From Gemmatimonadales bacterium (GTDB taxonomy: Bacteria > Gemmatimonadota > Glassbacteria > GWA2-58-10): a stretch of 53,459 bases of DNA. Below, in pieces: positions 7,593 to 16,049 of this stretch. The stretch is from NCBI GenBank assembly GCA_024278175.1, contig JAJRTS010000057.1, positions 1-53,459 of the forward strand, written 5' to 3'. The notes below the pieces were generated by a model that saw only the letters and a program-made list of their open reading frames with translations, was not told the origin of the DNA and ran no database searches. Numbering within the stretch: position 1 is the stretch's first letter; every line of letters begins with the position of its first letter. The translations under genes were made by a program, and so were the position numbers.

Positions 7593-8978
7593 TTAGTTAG
7601 ACGGATGGTCCAGAATCTCCTCGTTGTTCCTGTCCCAGAACATCTTTTTACCCTCGCGGTATGCTCTGGTCGCCATCACAACCGCCACCGCGTGGGCGAA
7701 TCCCGTTTCGATACTGCCGTGGGGGCGTTTGCGTGAGCGGATGCACTCCAGCCAGTTGTCCGTGTGGTTGCTCAGGTTATCGTCCTGGCGCACGGGCGGG
7801 ATTTCGTTCTCGAGTCCATCGGCTTTGACCATCTCCGGCTCAGGTTCTCCCTTTGCGCTGTGGTCGAACACCACGTTGTCGCCCCAGGCGCTGACCATCT
7901 CCGGCTTGAAATACCAACGCGGACTACCCTCGCCGCCGGGAGAGTAGAGCGTGCCTTCGGTACCGCGGATAACCGTGTGGTCGCCGTGGTAGTTACCGAA
8001 TGATGAACTGTAGCTGTAGAGCACTTCCTTGCTCTGGAAAGTGGAGAGGCACTGGAACGTATCCGGGTTCTCCCGCACGTCGTGCCAGGCGAATATCCCG
8101 CCGTTGGCCACCGTGTCGTCGGGAATAAACGTGTCGAGGAAGAAATGGGCCAGCCCCGCGCCGTGGCTGTACCACTGGTCGGTGATCCCGCCGGAAAAAT
8201 CCCGGACAATCCTGAACTCGAAATAAACTCTGGGGTCGAACGGCCGCCAGGGCCTTCCCAGCAGCCAACGCTCCCAGTCCGTGTCCTGCTCGCGGATAGC
8301 GGCGATATCCGGGTCTCTGGGCAGGTACCAGCGCGGGCCGTTGTAGTTCCAGCTCTGCTCAATCTTGGTGATCTTACCCAGACGGCCGCTGCGGATAATC
8401 TCGCGCACTTTCCGATGGTAGGGGCAACTCAGCCACTGGCTGCCCATCTGGGCTACCTGACCGCTCTCCAGCACCGCTTCGTGGGCCAGCTTGGCGTCCT
8501 CCAGGGTGTTGGCCATCGGCTTCTCGCAATAGGCATCCTTGCCGGCGCGGACCACCTCGGCCAGGATGCGCGCATGCTGATGGTCCCCGGTGGCCACCAT
8601 CACCGCGTCCAGATCGCGCTCGGCCAGCAGGTCCTCGGAGTACTTGAAGGTTTCAGGGCTGTTGCCGAACAGTTCTTTCACATCGGCGGCCGCCTTGTCC
8701 AGGTTGACATTCCAGATGTCGCAGAGACTGACCAGTTCGATATTGTGACCTTTCTCCATGCTCAGCTTGAGCATCCGCCGCAGCCCCCCCGAGCGGTCGC
8801 TGCAACCGATCTGGCCGATCCTGATCCGGTCGTTGGCCCCGACAACGCGGCTGTAAGAGGCCGCCGTGCCGGCCATGGCCATTGCCCCGGCAGCCACTCC
8901 GCCTGCCTGACCCAGAAAATTACGGCGGGTGATTTTTTGCTCGTTGCTGTTCCGCTTGTTATCCTGTGCCGTTGCCAT
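7593..8978 (-). CDS. Gfo/Idh/MocA oxidoreductase, Tat-exported
   Basis: This is a 461-residue periplasmic oxidoreductase of the type common in Planctomycetes and related bacteria. A Tat signal TRRNFLGQAGG begins near residue 17, followed by an Ala-rich hydrophobic stretch. The Rossmann domain starts at IRIGQIGCSDRSG. The catalytic-lysine motif is CEKPMANTLEDA. The C-terminal region includes GGITDQWYSHGAGLAHFFLD and the HTDNWLECIRSRKRP segment typical of this subfamily. The start at 8978 follows GGAGGGA. Exported members are usually thought to act on sugars or glycosides with tightly bound NAD(P); this is inference here. An alpha/beta hydrolase gene lies 51 bp upstream on the same strand. Confidence 0.92.
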   Translation of the reverse strand: MATAQDNKRNSNEQKITRRNFLGQAGGVAAGAMAMAGTAASYSRVVGANDRIRIGQIGCSDRSGGLRRMLKLSMEKGHNIELVSLCDIWNVNLDKAAADVKELFGNSPETFKYSEDLLAERDLDAVMVATGDHQHARILAEVVRAGKDAYCEKPMANTLEDAKLAHEAVLESGQVAQMGSQWLSCPYHRKVREIIRSGRLGKITKIEQSWNYNGPRWYLPRDPDIAAIREQDTDWERWLLGRPWRPFDPRVYFEFRIVRDFSGGITDQWYSHGAGLAHFFLDTFIPDDTVANGGIFAWHDVRENPDTFQCLSTFQSKEVLYSYSSSFGNYHGDHTVIRGTEGTLYSPGGEGSPRWYFKPEMVSAWGDNVVFDHSAKGEPEPEMVKADGLENEIPPVRQDDNLSNHTDNWLECIRSRKRPHGSIETGFAHAVAVVMATRAYREGKKMFWDRNNEEILDHPSN

Positions 8979-9029
8979 CGTCCCTCCTGCACTAAACCAG
9001 GTTATAAAACATTTATTACACACAGTAAA

Positions 9030-10187
9030 TTACCAGTCCCGCTTCAACCATCTGTCCAGCCATTTGTACGCCCGCTGGCGGATCTCCGGTGGGAAATCGT
9101 GGTCGCCATCGGTGTAGACAGTCTCGAACCTGTCTGCCGCACCCAGAACTCCGTACAGCCGCGCCACCTGCTTCAGCGGCTCCTCCACCGCGTGAAAATC
9201 GGGGAAGATATGGTCCTGGCGCGCGGAGTAGTTAAACAGCGGCCGGGGCGCGCAAAGCGCGGCCACCTCGTGGAAATCGCAGGGAACGATTCCAGCACGA
9301 ATATAGCTGCGCAGCCGCTGGCCAAAATGGACGAACCAGGTGTCGCGGGCGAACCGGAACGGGTGGGTGCTGGTGGCCATCGATACAAAACCGCAGGAAG
9401 TCACCGCCGCCTTGACCCTGCTGTCGAACGCCTGGTGAAAGAACGCGTTGTAACCGCCCAGGCTGTGCCCGATAACTCCCAGCCGCGAGGTGTCGGCCGC
9501 GGGCACCGTGGCTAGGAAATCCACCGCGCGCATGTGGTCGGAAAGCATTTTGCCCATCGCCGACCAGCGGGGATGCAGCCGGTAGAATGGGCCGGTGTCG
9601 AATGGCTCGGCTCCCTCGTAAACCCGCTCACCGGCCGTAATGCAGTCCGGGGCGAACACCACGTAGCCCCTGCGCGCCAGTTCCTCGCCGTAATAGCGGT
9701 TATCCCGCACCCGCTCTATGCCGACAGTCACTTTCGCGCCGGGAGTGATAGTGGTGTGCATGGCGATAATCGAGGGCCGTGGGCCGGACGGGCTTGCGCC
9801 ATCTGGAATCAGCAGCCAGCCGTTGATCTTGTCACCGGTGCCGGAGTTGAACGTCACCTCGCGACGGAGATAACCATCGCACTGCTGCTCAGCGATAACT
9901 TTCACGTCCAGCGGCCCGCTGAACGGCGGGGCCTGGCCCAGCAGCTCTTTCGCCCTGGCCTCTATTGACGAGCGCTTGGACTCCCAGGCCTCCGGGTCCG
10001 CGATCCGGGTCCGGACCACCGGGCCACCGGTAATCTGATTGGCGGGCAGATAGTCAGTCAGGATGTCGGTCAGGGGCACGGGCCATGCGCCCGCAAGGGT
10101 GTCCGTCCGGCTCCGGCAGAATGCGGAAGGGGAGAAACTGAGCAGTATAACCAGGGTTACCAGCAAAACCATCATCTCTATCTCCAC
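9030..10187 (-). CDS. Alpha/beta hydrolase (dienelactone hydrolase/acetyl xylan esterase-like), exported
   Basis: This 385-residue protein starts with a hydrophobic signal (MMVLLVTLVILLSFSPSAFC). The catalytic nucleophile motif is GHSLGG near residue 240 (IGHSLGGYNAFF). A candidate acid lies in SARQDHIF, and a candidate histidine in TDGDHDFP near the C-terminus. The fold and the CAPRPLFNYSARQD segment resemble acetyl xylan esterase and related Planctomycete-type hydrolases, so carbohydrate deacylation is a reasonable guess. It lies between a class V aminotransferase (19-bp gap upstream) and a Tat-exported Gfo/Idh enzyme on the same strand, which suggests one operon of about 4 kb. Confidence 0.85.
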   Translation of the reverse strand: MEIEMMVLLVTLVILLSFSPSAFCRSRTDTLAGAWPVPLTDILTDYLPANQITGGPVVRTRIADPEAWESKRSSIEARAKELLGQAPPFSGPLDVKVIAEQQCDGYLRREVTFNSGTGDKINGWLLIPDGASPSGPRPSIIAMHTTITPGAKVTVGIERVRDNRYYGEELARRGYVVFAPDCITAGERVYEGAEPFDTGPFYRLHPRWSAMGKMLSDHMRAVDFLATVPAADTSRLGVIGHSLGGYNAFFHQAFDSRVKAAVTSCGFVSMATSTHPFRFARDTWFVHFGQRLRSYIRAGIVPCDFHEVAALCAPRPLFNYSARQDHIFPDFHAVEEPLKQVARLYGVLGAADRFETVYTDGDHDFPPEIRQRAYKWLDRWLKRDW

Positions 10188-10206
10188 GGTAACACGGTAA
10201 AAAAAC

Positions 10207-11358
10207 TCAATCCAGTGCGGCCAGCAAGCGCGCGATATCGTCCCGGTTGTTGTAGTAGTGGGGGCTGACCCTGAGGGCCGCGCAGGGGAAGCCGAGGCTG
10301 ATTTTGTTGGCGCGCAGCCGTCTCAGCAGTTCGAACGCGTCCCCGTTGCGGGGCCGGAAGCAGGTGATCCCGCTCCGCTGGCTCTCGCCCTGCGGGCTGA
10401 CAAGCTCGTAGCCCCGCCGCGCCAGACCCTCTACCAGCAGTTCACCGAGCTCCAGGATATGGGCCTCGATTTTCTCCGGCCCCAGTTCCAGCATGGTCTC
10501 GGCGCTTTTTCCCAGCGCGTGGATTCCGGCGATATTGAGCGTACCGCCCTCGAAACGCCTCGCGTCCGCAGCCAGGGGTTTTTCGAACGGGGCCGGGTCG
10601 CCGCCGCCGGTGAGAAACTCCAGGGGGTCGGTTATGCTCAGCCACGATGCGCCCACCGGGCTGAGCAGGTTCAGTTTTTCCCGGTTAAGGTAGCAGAACC
10701 CCACGCCCTCGCCGGCCATCATCCACTTGTGAGCGCCCACGCTGACCAGGTCGGCGTTCCATTCTTTTACCCGGCTGACCAGCGCGCCCACTCCCTGCAC
10801 GCCGTCCACCGCGAAAAATATCCCGCGCTCACGGCAGACAGCGCCCAGGACAGCCAGCTCGTTGCGCACCCCGGTATGGAACTCCACCCAGGAAACTATC
10901 AGCATCCGGGTGCGCGAGTCGATAGCGGCGAGAATGTTATCGAGACTGAAAGTGTTGTCCGGCTCCGGCTCCACGATCCGCAACTCCACTCCCCGGCCCG
11001 CCAGCAGACTCAACGGCACTGTCACCGCCGGGAACTCGCCGCGCAGGCTGACCGCGTTATCACCCGGCTTCCAGGGATACCCCTGCGCGGTGAAAGTGAG
11101 TCCCTCAGAGGTGTTCTTGCTGAAAAATATCTCGTCGCCACCCGCGCCCACCAGCGTTGCCAGCATACCCCTGATTATTACTATCCGCCGGTGCCAGCGG
11201 CCCTCCAACTCACCACCGTCGCTGGAATACCCGTCAAGGATCTTTTTCGCCTCGGCCGTGATAAACGGGGGAACCGGGGCCACGGCGGCGTTGTTCAGGT
11301 ACACCCGTTGACCGGTTATCGGGAATTTTTTCCTGATCTCTGCAAAAAAATCCGGCAT
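10207..11358 (-). CDS. Aminotransferase class V (cysteine desulfurase/isopenicillin-N-epimerase-like)
   Basis: This 383-residue PLP enzyme starts MPDFFAEIRKKFPIT with the family signature VYLNNAAVAPVPP. The cofactor lysine is in VSVGAHKWMMAGEGVGF near residue 215, preceded by the VDGVQGVGAL aspartate motif. The reaction may be an epimerase, lyase or desulfurase type; the sequence does not decide. I rejected the 111-residue extension to 11691, which is unlike the family. The ATG at 11358 follows GGAG about ten bases upstream. No Fe-S scaffold genes accompany it, which argues against a dedicated IscS role. Confidence 0.88.
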   Translation of the reverse strand: MPDFFAEIRKKFPITGQRVYLNNAAVAPVPPFITAEAKKILDGYSSDGGELEGRWHRRIVIIRGMLATLVGAGGDEIFFSKNTSEGLTFTAQGYPWKPGDNAVSLRGEFPAVTVPLSLLAGRGVELRIVEPEPDNTFSLDNILAAIDSRTRMLIVSWVEFHTGVRNELAVLGAVCRERGIFFAVDGVQGVGALVSRVKEWNADLVSVGAHKWMMAGEGVGFCYLNREKLNLLSPVGASWLSITDPLEFLTGGGDPAPFEKPLAADARRFEGGTLNIAGIHALGKSAETMLELGPEKIEAHILELGELLVEGLARRGYELVSPQGESQRSGITCFRPRNGDAFELLRRLRANKISLGFPCAALRVSPHYYNNRDDIARLLAALD

Positions 11359-11472
11359 CCGGTTGGTCTCCTCCCGAAAAACGGACAGGTAAGTTGGTCG
11401 AGAATAATAACATATTAGGCCGGAGCGGGCGGATACGCAACAAAACAGAGGTGCAGCAGGGGGGCGAGGAAA

Positions 11473-11510
11473 ACAAAAAAAACCCGGACCGGCTGTTTGC
11501 CGGTCCGGGG
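11473..11510 (-). terminator. Intrinsic terminator of the rubrerythrin gene
   Basis: On the minus strand, CCCGGACCGGC and GCCGGTCCGGG form an 11-bp stem with loop AAACA, followed by eight T residues. It starts about 26 bp after the rubrerythrin stop. Confidence 0.92.
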
Positions 11511-11536
11511 CTGAGGATAGTACTGAACCGAATGGC

Positions 11537-12106
11537 TTAGTAATTCTCGACAAACAACTCAAAATGGGCCTGGGGATGATCACAGGCCGGGCAGCGCAGA
11601 GGCGCCTGAGAGGCCTCGACAACACGCCCGCACTTGCGGCACTTCCAGTAAACCTTGCCGTCGCGTTTGAAAACCGTGCCCTCTTCCACATTTTTCAGCA
11701 GCTTGCGGTAACGCTTCTCGTGCTCGGCCTCCACCTTGGCCACCTCGCGGAACAGCCTGGCCACCTCGGGGAAACCCTCTTCATCGGCCACATCGGCGGC
11801 CCCGGGATAGATCTCGGTGTGCTCCTCCTGCTCGCCGTCCGCCGCGAACTTGAGGTTCTCGGCCGTGGTGCCGATATCGCCGGGATAGCCGGCGGTGATC
11901 TGGGTTACACCACCGGGAAGGTGGCCAAAGAAAGCCTGGGCGTGGACCCGCTCGTTGTCGGCGGTTTCCAGGAACAGGGCCTCGATCTGCTTGAAACCCT
12001 CCTTGGCGGCCACACTGGCGTACATCGTGTAGCGGCCGCGGGCCTGAGACTCGCCGGCGAATGAGGCCAGCAGGTTGTGCTCGGTCTTGCTTCCCCTCTT
12101 AACCAT
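11537..12106 (-). CDS. rbr: Rubrerythrin
   Basis: This 189-residue cytoplasmic peroxidase detoxifies hydrogen peroxide in anaerobes and microaerophiles. The N-terminal ferritin-like four-helix domain carries the di-iron ligands ([40 protein letters not shown]). The C-terminal rubredoxin domain has CRKCG and CPAC metal-binding pairs (about 156-176). The length is that of classical rubrerythrin. The start at 12106 follows CCGGAG; a promoter with good spacing lies 140 bp upstream and a strong terminator follows, so it is a single-gene unit. The peroxide theme matches the Fur/PerR regulator and MauG-type peroxidase 5 kb away. Confidence 0.97.
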   Translation of the reverse strand: MVKRGSKTEHNLLASFAGESQARGRYTMYASVAAKEGFKQIEALFLETADNERVHAQAFFGHLPGGVTQITAGYPGDIGTTAENLKFAADGEQEEHTEIYPGAADVADEEGFPEVARLFREVAKVEAEHEKRYRKLLKNVEEGTVFKRDGKVYWKCRKCGRVVEASQAPLRCPACDHPQAHFELFVENY

Positions 12107-12246
12107 CTGGAACACTCCGGGAATAATGTAAAAAAGAAACAACCGTTCAAAACAGCTTTTTATCCTGGCCGCGGACCGGGTATCCGGCAAACGAAAAATC
12201 CCGGCCCGCCAGAGCTGATAAAGCAATAAACGCAAAGCGGGCATAA

Positions 12247-12275
12247 ATGTTAACAATCTGCCAATCAAGAGTCAA
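12247..12275 (-). promoter_or_regulatory. Sigma70-type promoter of the rubrerythrin gene
   Basis: On the minus strand, TTGACT (12270-12275) and TAACAT (12247-12252) are separated by 17 bp. This gives a leader of about 130 nt before the ATG at 12106. Confidence 0.65.
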
Positions 12276-12340
12276 GCCCTGCTTGACGCAACAGATAGAG
12301 AATGATTAGCAGGCGCAATAGAGCGATGGCAGGTGGAGTG

Positions 12341-14128
12341 TCATTCAAAGGAGGACCCGGTGCCGGCCCTGGCAGCCGGAGCGGGTGCCGACCAGAACCG
12401 GCCGCTCAGCTTCCAGCCTGCCCGGCGGGCACTGGCCAGCAGATCGTCGTCCAGCTCGACCTCGAACCAGAAGTCCGTGCTGTCGGCGCGGCGCAGCGCG
12501 ATCTCATCGAGGTTGGGGCTGACCAGGCCGCGCAGCACATCGGGGTCCAGCACCGGCTCGATACCTATCGCCGCGCGATCGCTCCCGGTCAGACCATCGG
12601 CCTTGCGCCCGCGCACCAGTATCCCGCCGGGCCCACGGCGGGTAGCCACTTTTTTGTGGTCCAGTACGCGCTCGTCGGGGATAATATAGCTGGAGCGAAG
12701 CACCTGCTGGAGCTTGCGCGCGGTTTGTAGCTGGTCGGCGGTGAGCTCGCTGGTAAACCAGGCCTCGATTTCGATCCCGATCGACACGTCGCTGACCCGG
12801 CTCACCCCGTTCCAGAAACAACGGTAGTCGACCGGGTTGCCCGAGTGGTCGCGGGGGTTTTTGTCGGGATCGACAATCAGAAAGCACTTACCGAGCTCAT
12901 CGATGTAGAAATTTGTGACAGCCTTGCGGTAGATGTAGTTCAGACTGAACTGGCTGCGTTTTTTCTCGCGCAGAATTTTTTCCACCTCCGGCTCGATGCC
13001 GGTGCGATGCCAGATAATCATGTCCGGGAACGCGGGCTTGCCATTCTCGAATTGACGTTTGAGGGGCGGCAGATACTTGAGCCGCCTGCGGTAGTAAGCC
13101 TTGCGACGGGTGACATGGTGGCTCAGGAGTATCTCCAGCCCGTTATCGTAAACCAGCTTCCGTTTTGTTTTCTTCCGCAAAGCGACCGGCGGGTTGGAGT
13201 TAAAATATCTCCCGTCCAGCAGATAAGCCGGCAGATAATAAACCTTGCCCGGCCAGAGCGGCTGGTTCATGTTGTAGTGACGGATCTGTTGGGCCAGATA
13301 ACGCAGGTGCTGCTTCTGATTGTTGTGGAAAGCGTATGTTTTCGGCCACTGGGAGGCCGGGGCCAGATAGCGGTCGGCCAGGTCGGCGTAACTCTCGCCC
13401 TGGGCCGCAGTGTGACGGATATCGTTTTCATCGACAGGGTAGTACCGCTCACGGGGCACGTAGTGCCCGGCCGAGGTCTCGATCAGCTTCAGCCTTGAGC
13501 GTAGCGAGTCATAGTACTGCTCGGCCAGGTAGAGCGGAATGTGAAACGTAGCGGCCCGGTAGCTGTAGCCCTCGCCCGTGCGGCGGTAGATATCGCGGAC
13601 GTCACTGACAATAGTACGCACCATGTTGGCGTGCCGGCGCCTGTCACCAGCTCTCCCGGGCATGCAGAACTGACGGACCACGCTGCCCAGGCTCTGGCCA
13701 CGTCCGGCTTTTATCCGTAAAAACGGCTGATCGCCGAAAAAAAGCACCGTGTCAAGGACTACGCTGCTTTTGGGGCGGACCCTCTGACGGCGGCGCAACG
13801 GAACGTCGCTGTCGGTTTCCAGCGGGATGTAGATTGTTACCCCGCGCGGGATGCGGTTGGCGCTGGTGATCCTGGAAAACGCGGGATTGTAGTCCCGGTT
13901 GAACTCGAATACAGCCCGCCACTGGGTGGGATCGACCCCGTTGTCGATCAGCGTGTTCCACAAGCTGCCGCCCATCCTGGCTGTAAAATACTGGTCGCCC
14001 GTGGTGTTATCGTTGTCCGAATCAGCCGCCCGCGAAACGTCGCACAGCAAGAGAACTGACAGCAGCAGAAAAAAACTTAACGCTCTGCCCGAATTTGCAC
14101 ACCTGTGGCTGGAAAGGGTTACTCTCAT
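12341..14128 (-). CDS. Exported LysM-like / N-acetylmuramoyl-L-alanine amidase-like protein
   Basis: This is a 595-residue exported protein. After a signal peptide (SFFLLLSVLLLCDVSRA) the N-terminal part has a LysM-like segment (YFTARMGGSLWNTL ... IPRGVTIYIPLE), and a second one lies near the middle (GESYADLADRYLAPASQW). The C-terminal third resembles amidase_2: MIIWHRTG, SLNYIYRKAV, NFYIDELGKCFLIVDP, SIGIEIEA and LDHKKVATRRGPGG. The histidine in WHRTG and the one in LDHKK sit where the zinc ligands would be expected. The usual DPG after the second histidine is replaced by GPGG, so activity is uncertain. I chose the start at 14128 (MRVTLSS); a longer frame to 14224 adds no plausible signal. 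It faces away from the mnmE operon. Confidence 0.7.
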   Translation of the reverse strand: MRVTLSSHRCANSGRALSFFLLLSVLLLCDVSRAADSDNDNTTGDQYFTARMGGSLWNTLIDNGVDPTQWRAVFEFNRDYNPAFSRITSANRIPRGVTIYIPLETDSDVPLRRRQRVRPKSSVVLDTVLFFGDQPFLRIKAGRGQSLGSVVRQFCMPGRAGDRRRHANMVRTIVSDVRDIYRRTGEGYSYRAATFHIPLYLAEQYYDSLRSRLKLIETSAGHYVPRERYYPVDENDIRHTAAQGESYADLADRYLAPASQWPKTYAFHNNQKQHLRYLAQQIRHYNMNQPLWPGKVYYLPAYLLDGRYFNSNPPVALRKKTKRKLVYDNGLEILLSHHVTRRKAYYRRRLKYLPPLKRQFENGKPAFPDMIIWHRTGIEPEVEKILREKKRSQFSLNYIYRKAVTNFYIDELGKCFLIVDPDKNPRDHSGNPVDYRCFWNGVSRVSDVSIGIEIEAWFTSELTADQLQTARKLQQVLRSSYIIPDERVLDHKKVATRRGPGGILVRGRKADGLTGSDRAAIGIEPVLDPDVLRGLVSPNLDEIALRRADSTDFWFEVELDDDLLASARRAGWKLSGRFWSAPAPAARAGTGSSFE

Positions 14129-14260
14129 CCTGACCGGAAACTCCGTGTTTAACAATGGCTTGAGAACAATGTAGGCAGAAAGATAACAGAATTGCCGTGT
14201 TGCCGCAAAAAAATGCTGCAACATTCGGGCCCCTGGGAATCCGTAATGCTCAGGAATAAT

Positions 14261-14289
14261 TTTACAAACAGGTCCCGATTTTGTAGATT
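14261..14289 (+). promoter_or_regulatory. Sigma70-type promoter of the mnmE-mnmG operon
   Basis: TTTACA (14261-14266) and TAGATT (14284-14289) are separated by 17 bp, about 60 bp before the ATG at 14351. Confidence 0.55.
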
Positions 14290-14350
14290 GTGTGCCCCGC
14301 TTGTTTTTTTGTGAACCGGTACGCCGCGGTACGTCCCGTGGAGGTTGACG

Positions 14351-15004
14351 ATGGCAATCCTGGCCGATTTCGGCACATCATGGACCAAGGTGCTCGACAC
14401 CGGCAGCGGCCGCAGGGAAATTACCCGGACCAAGGACCTGGTGGATTTCTCCGTGGAACTGGCCACGGGCCACAACACGCGTCAGCGCGCCCGCAGGAGC
14501 GTGAACGAGCTGATCGCCCTGGGGGATGGAGCGATGCATCTTGTGGATGACAAAGAGTTTACGGTTCTCGACGTGGGCTCGCGTGACGTTAAATATGTCC
14601 GCTTCAACGCCGGCCGGGTCAGCGAGATGAACTGGTCGGCCAAGTGCGGCGCGATGACCGGGTTCACGCTGGAGCTGATCCTGAACTATTTCGAGATCGA
14701 CCCCGCAGCAGTGGAAAAAGGCGACAGCGTGATGGGTATCACCTGCGGGGTGCTGGGCATGGAGCAATTGTTCGAACAGATCGCCGGCGGCGGAGCGCCC
14801 GAACGGGCGGTGGCGAATTTTACCCGCGGGCTTGCAGTGAACGCTTACCGCTTTATCGGCCAACCGGAGCGGTTCTATCTCTCGGGCGGGATGTGCGACA
14901 ATCCACTGTTCCTCCGCTCGTTCCCCGAGTGGGTCGAGGTGCTGCCGTTGGGAAGGTTCGTGCTGGTGGAAGGACTCAGGAAGGAGTTAGGCTGCGATGA
15001 GTGA
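14351..15004 (+). CDS. BadF/BadG-type ATPase (activase-like), short form
   Basis: This 217-residue protein belongs to the ASKHA/BadF fold. The phosphate-1 loop is ILADFGTSWTK near the N-terminus, the second is FTVLDVGSRDVKYVRF (about 75-90), and the adenosine-type loop is YLSGGMCDNPLF near 180. Longer relatives activate 2-hydroxyacyl-CoA dehydratases or benzoyl-CoA reductase by ATP-driven electron transfer from a 4Fe-4S cluster. Here Cys residues in SAKCGAMTGF and GITCGVLG sit where such a cluster could be bridged by a dimer. No dehydratase gene is present. The gene overlaps the next PP-loop gene by 8 bp, so its partner is probably that protein. GGAGG lies six bases before the ATG. Confidence 0.75.
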   Translation: MAILADFGTSWTKVLDTGSGRREITRTKDLVDFSVELATGHNTRQRARRSVNELIALGDGAMHLVDDKEFTVLDVGSRDVKYVRFNAGRVSEMNWSAKCGAMTGFTLELILNYFEIDPAAVEKGDSVMGITCGVLGMEQLFEQIAGGGAPERAVANFTRGLAVNAYRFIGQPERFYLSGGMCDNPLFLRSFPEWVEVLPLGRFVLVEGLRKELGCDE

Positions 15005-16049
15005 TGAGAAGATCAGGGCGGTGGCGATGCTCTCCGGCGGGCTGGACAGCTCGCTGGCGGTAAAGATCGTCATCGACCAGGGCATAGAAGTTGTCGGTGT
15101 CAACTACAGCACGGGCTTCTGCCTCACGGACCACCGTCGCAAGATGGTGGGCATGGGCGCGGAAATCGACCCGAAATCCGTGCGCAACGAGGCTCTTCAG
15201 GCCGGAGCCAGGTGGCGTATTCCGGTGGAGATTATCGATATCTCGAAAGAATACATGGATATCCTGACCAATCCCCGCTACGGCTACGGCAAAAACGTCA
15301 ACCCCTGTATCGACTGCCGGATTTTCATGCAGAAAAAAACGCTGGAGTACATGGAAAAAGTGGGAGCAAGGTTCATTATCACCGGCGAGGTGCTGGGCCA
15401 GCGGCCGATGAGCCAGATGAAACAGTCCATGCACCTGATCGAGATGAGAAGCGGAGCGGAGGGCAAGGTGCTGCGCCCGCTCTCTGCCAAGCTGCTCAAG
15501 CCCACGATCGCCGAGACCCAGGGCTGGGTGGACCGCAAGAAACTCTTTGGCTTCAAGGGCCGTAGCCGCAAGCCGCAGATGGAACTGGCCAGTAAAATCG
15601 GCCTGGCCGAGTACCCTCAACCCGCCGGCGGCTGCTGTTTCCTGACAGATCCCAACTACGCACGCCGGATGCAGGACCTGTTTAGCCATCAGGATAAAAA
15701 AACCCTGACCACCGAGCAGGTGATGCTGCTCAAGGTGGGCCGCCATTTCCGCGTCGACAACAGGTCGAAAGCCGTTGTCGGGCGCAACGAGGCCGAGAAC
15801 CTGCTGATGGAAAGCCAGGCCGGAGACAGGATACGCTTCAACTGCACGGAGGTGGTGGGCCCGCTGACCCTGTTGGAGGGCGAGTGCGGAGACAAGGCCG
15901 TGGAACTGGCCGCCCGCCTGACCGCCCGTTACGGCGACGGCAAACAGCTCGATAAAGTGGAAGTAAAAATGGAAACCCACGATGGCGGCGAGCGCGTGCT
16001 CACGGTTGAGCCGATGGATGACCCTGAATGCGACAGGATGAGAATCTGA
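14997..16049 (+). CDS. PP-loop ATPase with C-terminal NFACT-R-like domain (ThiI/MnmA-like tRNA sulfuration candidate)
   Basis: This 350-residue protein has an N-terminal PP-loop (AMLSGGLDSSLAV, about 11-23). The pyrophosphatase domain contains NPCIDCRIFM near 101-110, a CxxC that could carry persulfide or metal, and FIITGEVLGQRPMSQ. A GGCCFLTD motif follows near 209. The C-terminal part, KVGRHFRVDNRSKAVVGRNEAENLL, resembles the NFACT-R RNA-binding domain known to be fused to ThiI-like enzymes. The likely role is RNA thiolation or a related adenylation, but the target is unknown. It overlaps the upstream BadF-like gene by 8 bp and mnmE by 22 bp, so the three are translationally coupled. The neighbourhood (mnmE, mnmG) supports a tRNA-modification role. 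Confidence 0.75.
   Translation: MSDEKIRAVAMLSGGLDSSLAVKIVIDQGIEVVGVNYSTGFCLTDHRRKMVGMGAEIDPKSVRNEALQAGARWRIPVEIIDISKEYMDILTNPRYGYGKNVNPCIDCRIFMQKKTLEYMEKVGARFIITGEVLGQRPMSQMKQSMHLIEMRSGAEGKVLRPLSAKLLKPTIAETQGWVDRKKLFGFKGRSRKPQMELASKIGLAEYPQPAGGCCFLTDPNYARRMQDLFSHQDKKTLTTEQVMLLKVGRHFRVDNRSKAVVGRNEAENLLMESQAGDRIRFNCTEVVGPLTLLEGECGDKAVELAARLTARYGDGKQLDKVEVKMETHDGGERVLTVEPMDDPECDRMRI

Noticed and set aside
8082-9515. A 477-codon open frame on the plus strand
   Set aside because: It lies opposite two clear genes (Gfo/Idh and alpha/beta hydrolase) and has no domain; antisense frames are common in GC-rich coding DNA.
10258-11418. A 386-codon plus-strand frame opposite the aminotransferase
   Set aside because: Shadow frame; the minus-strand gene has all class V motifs.
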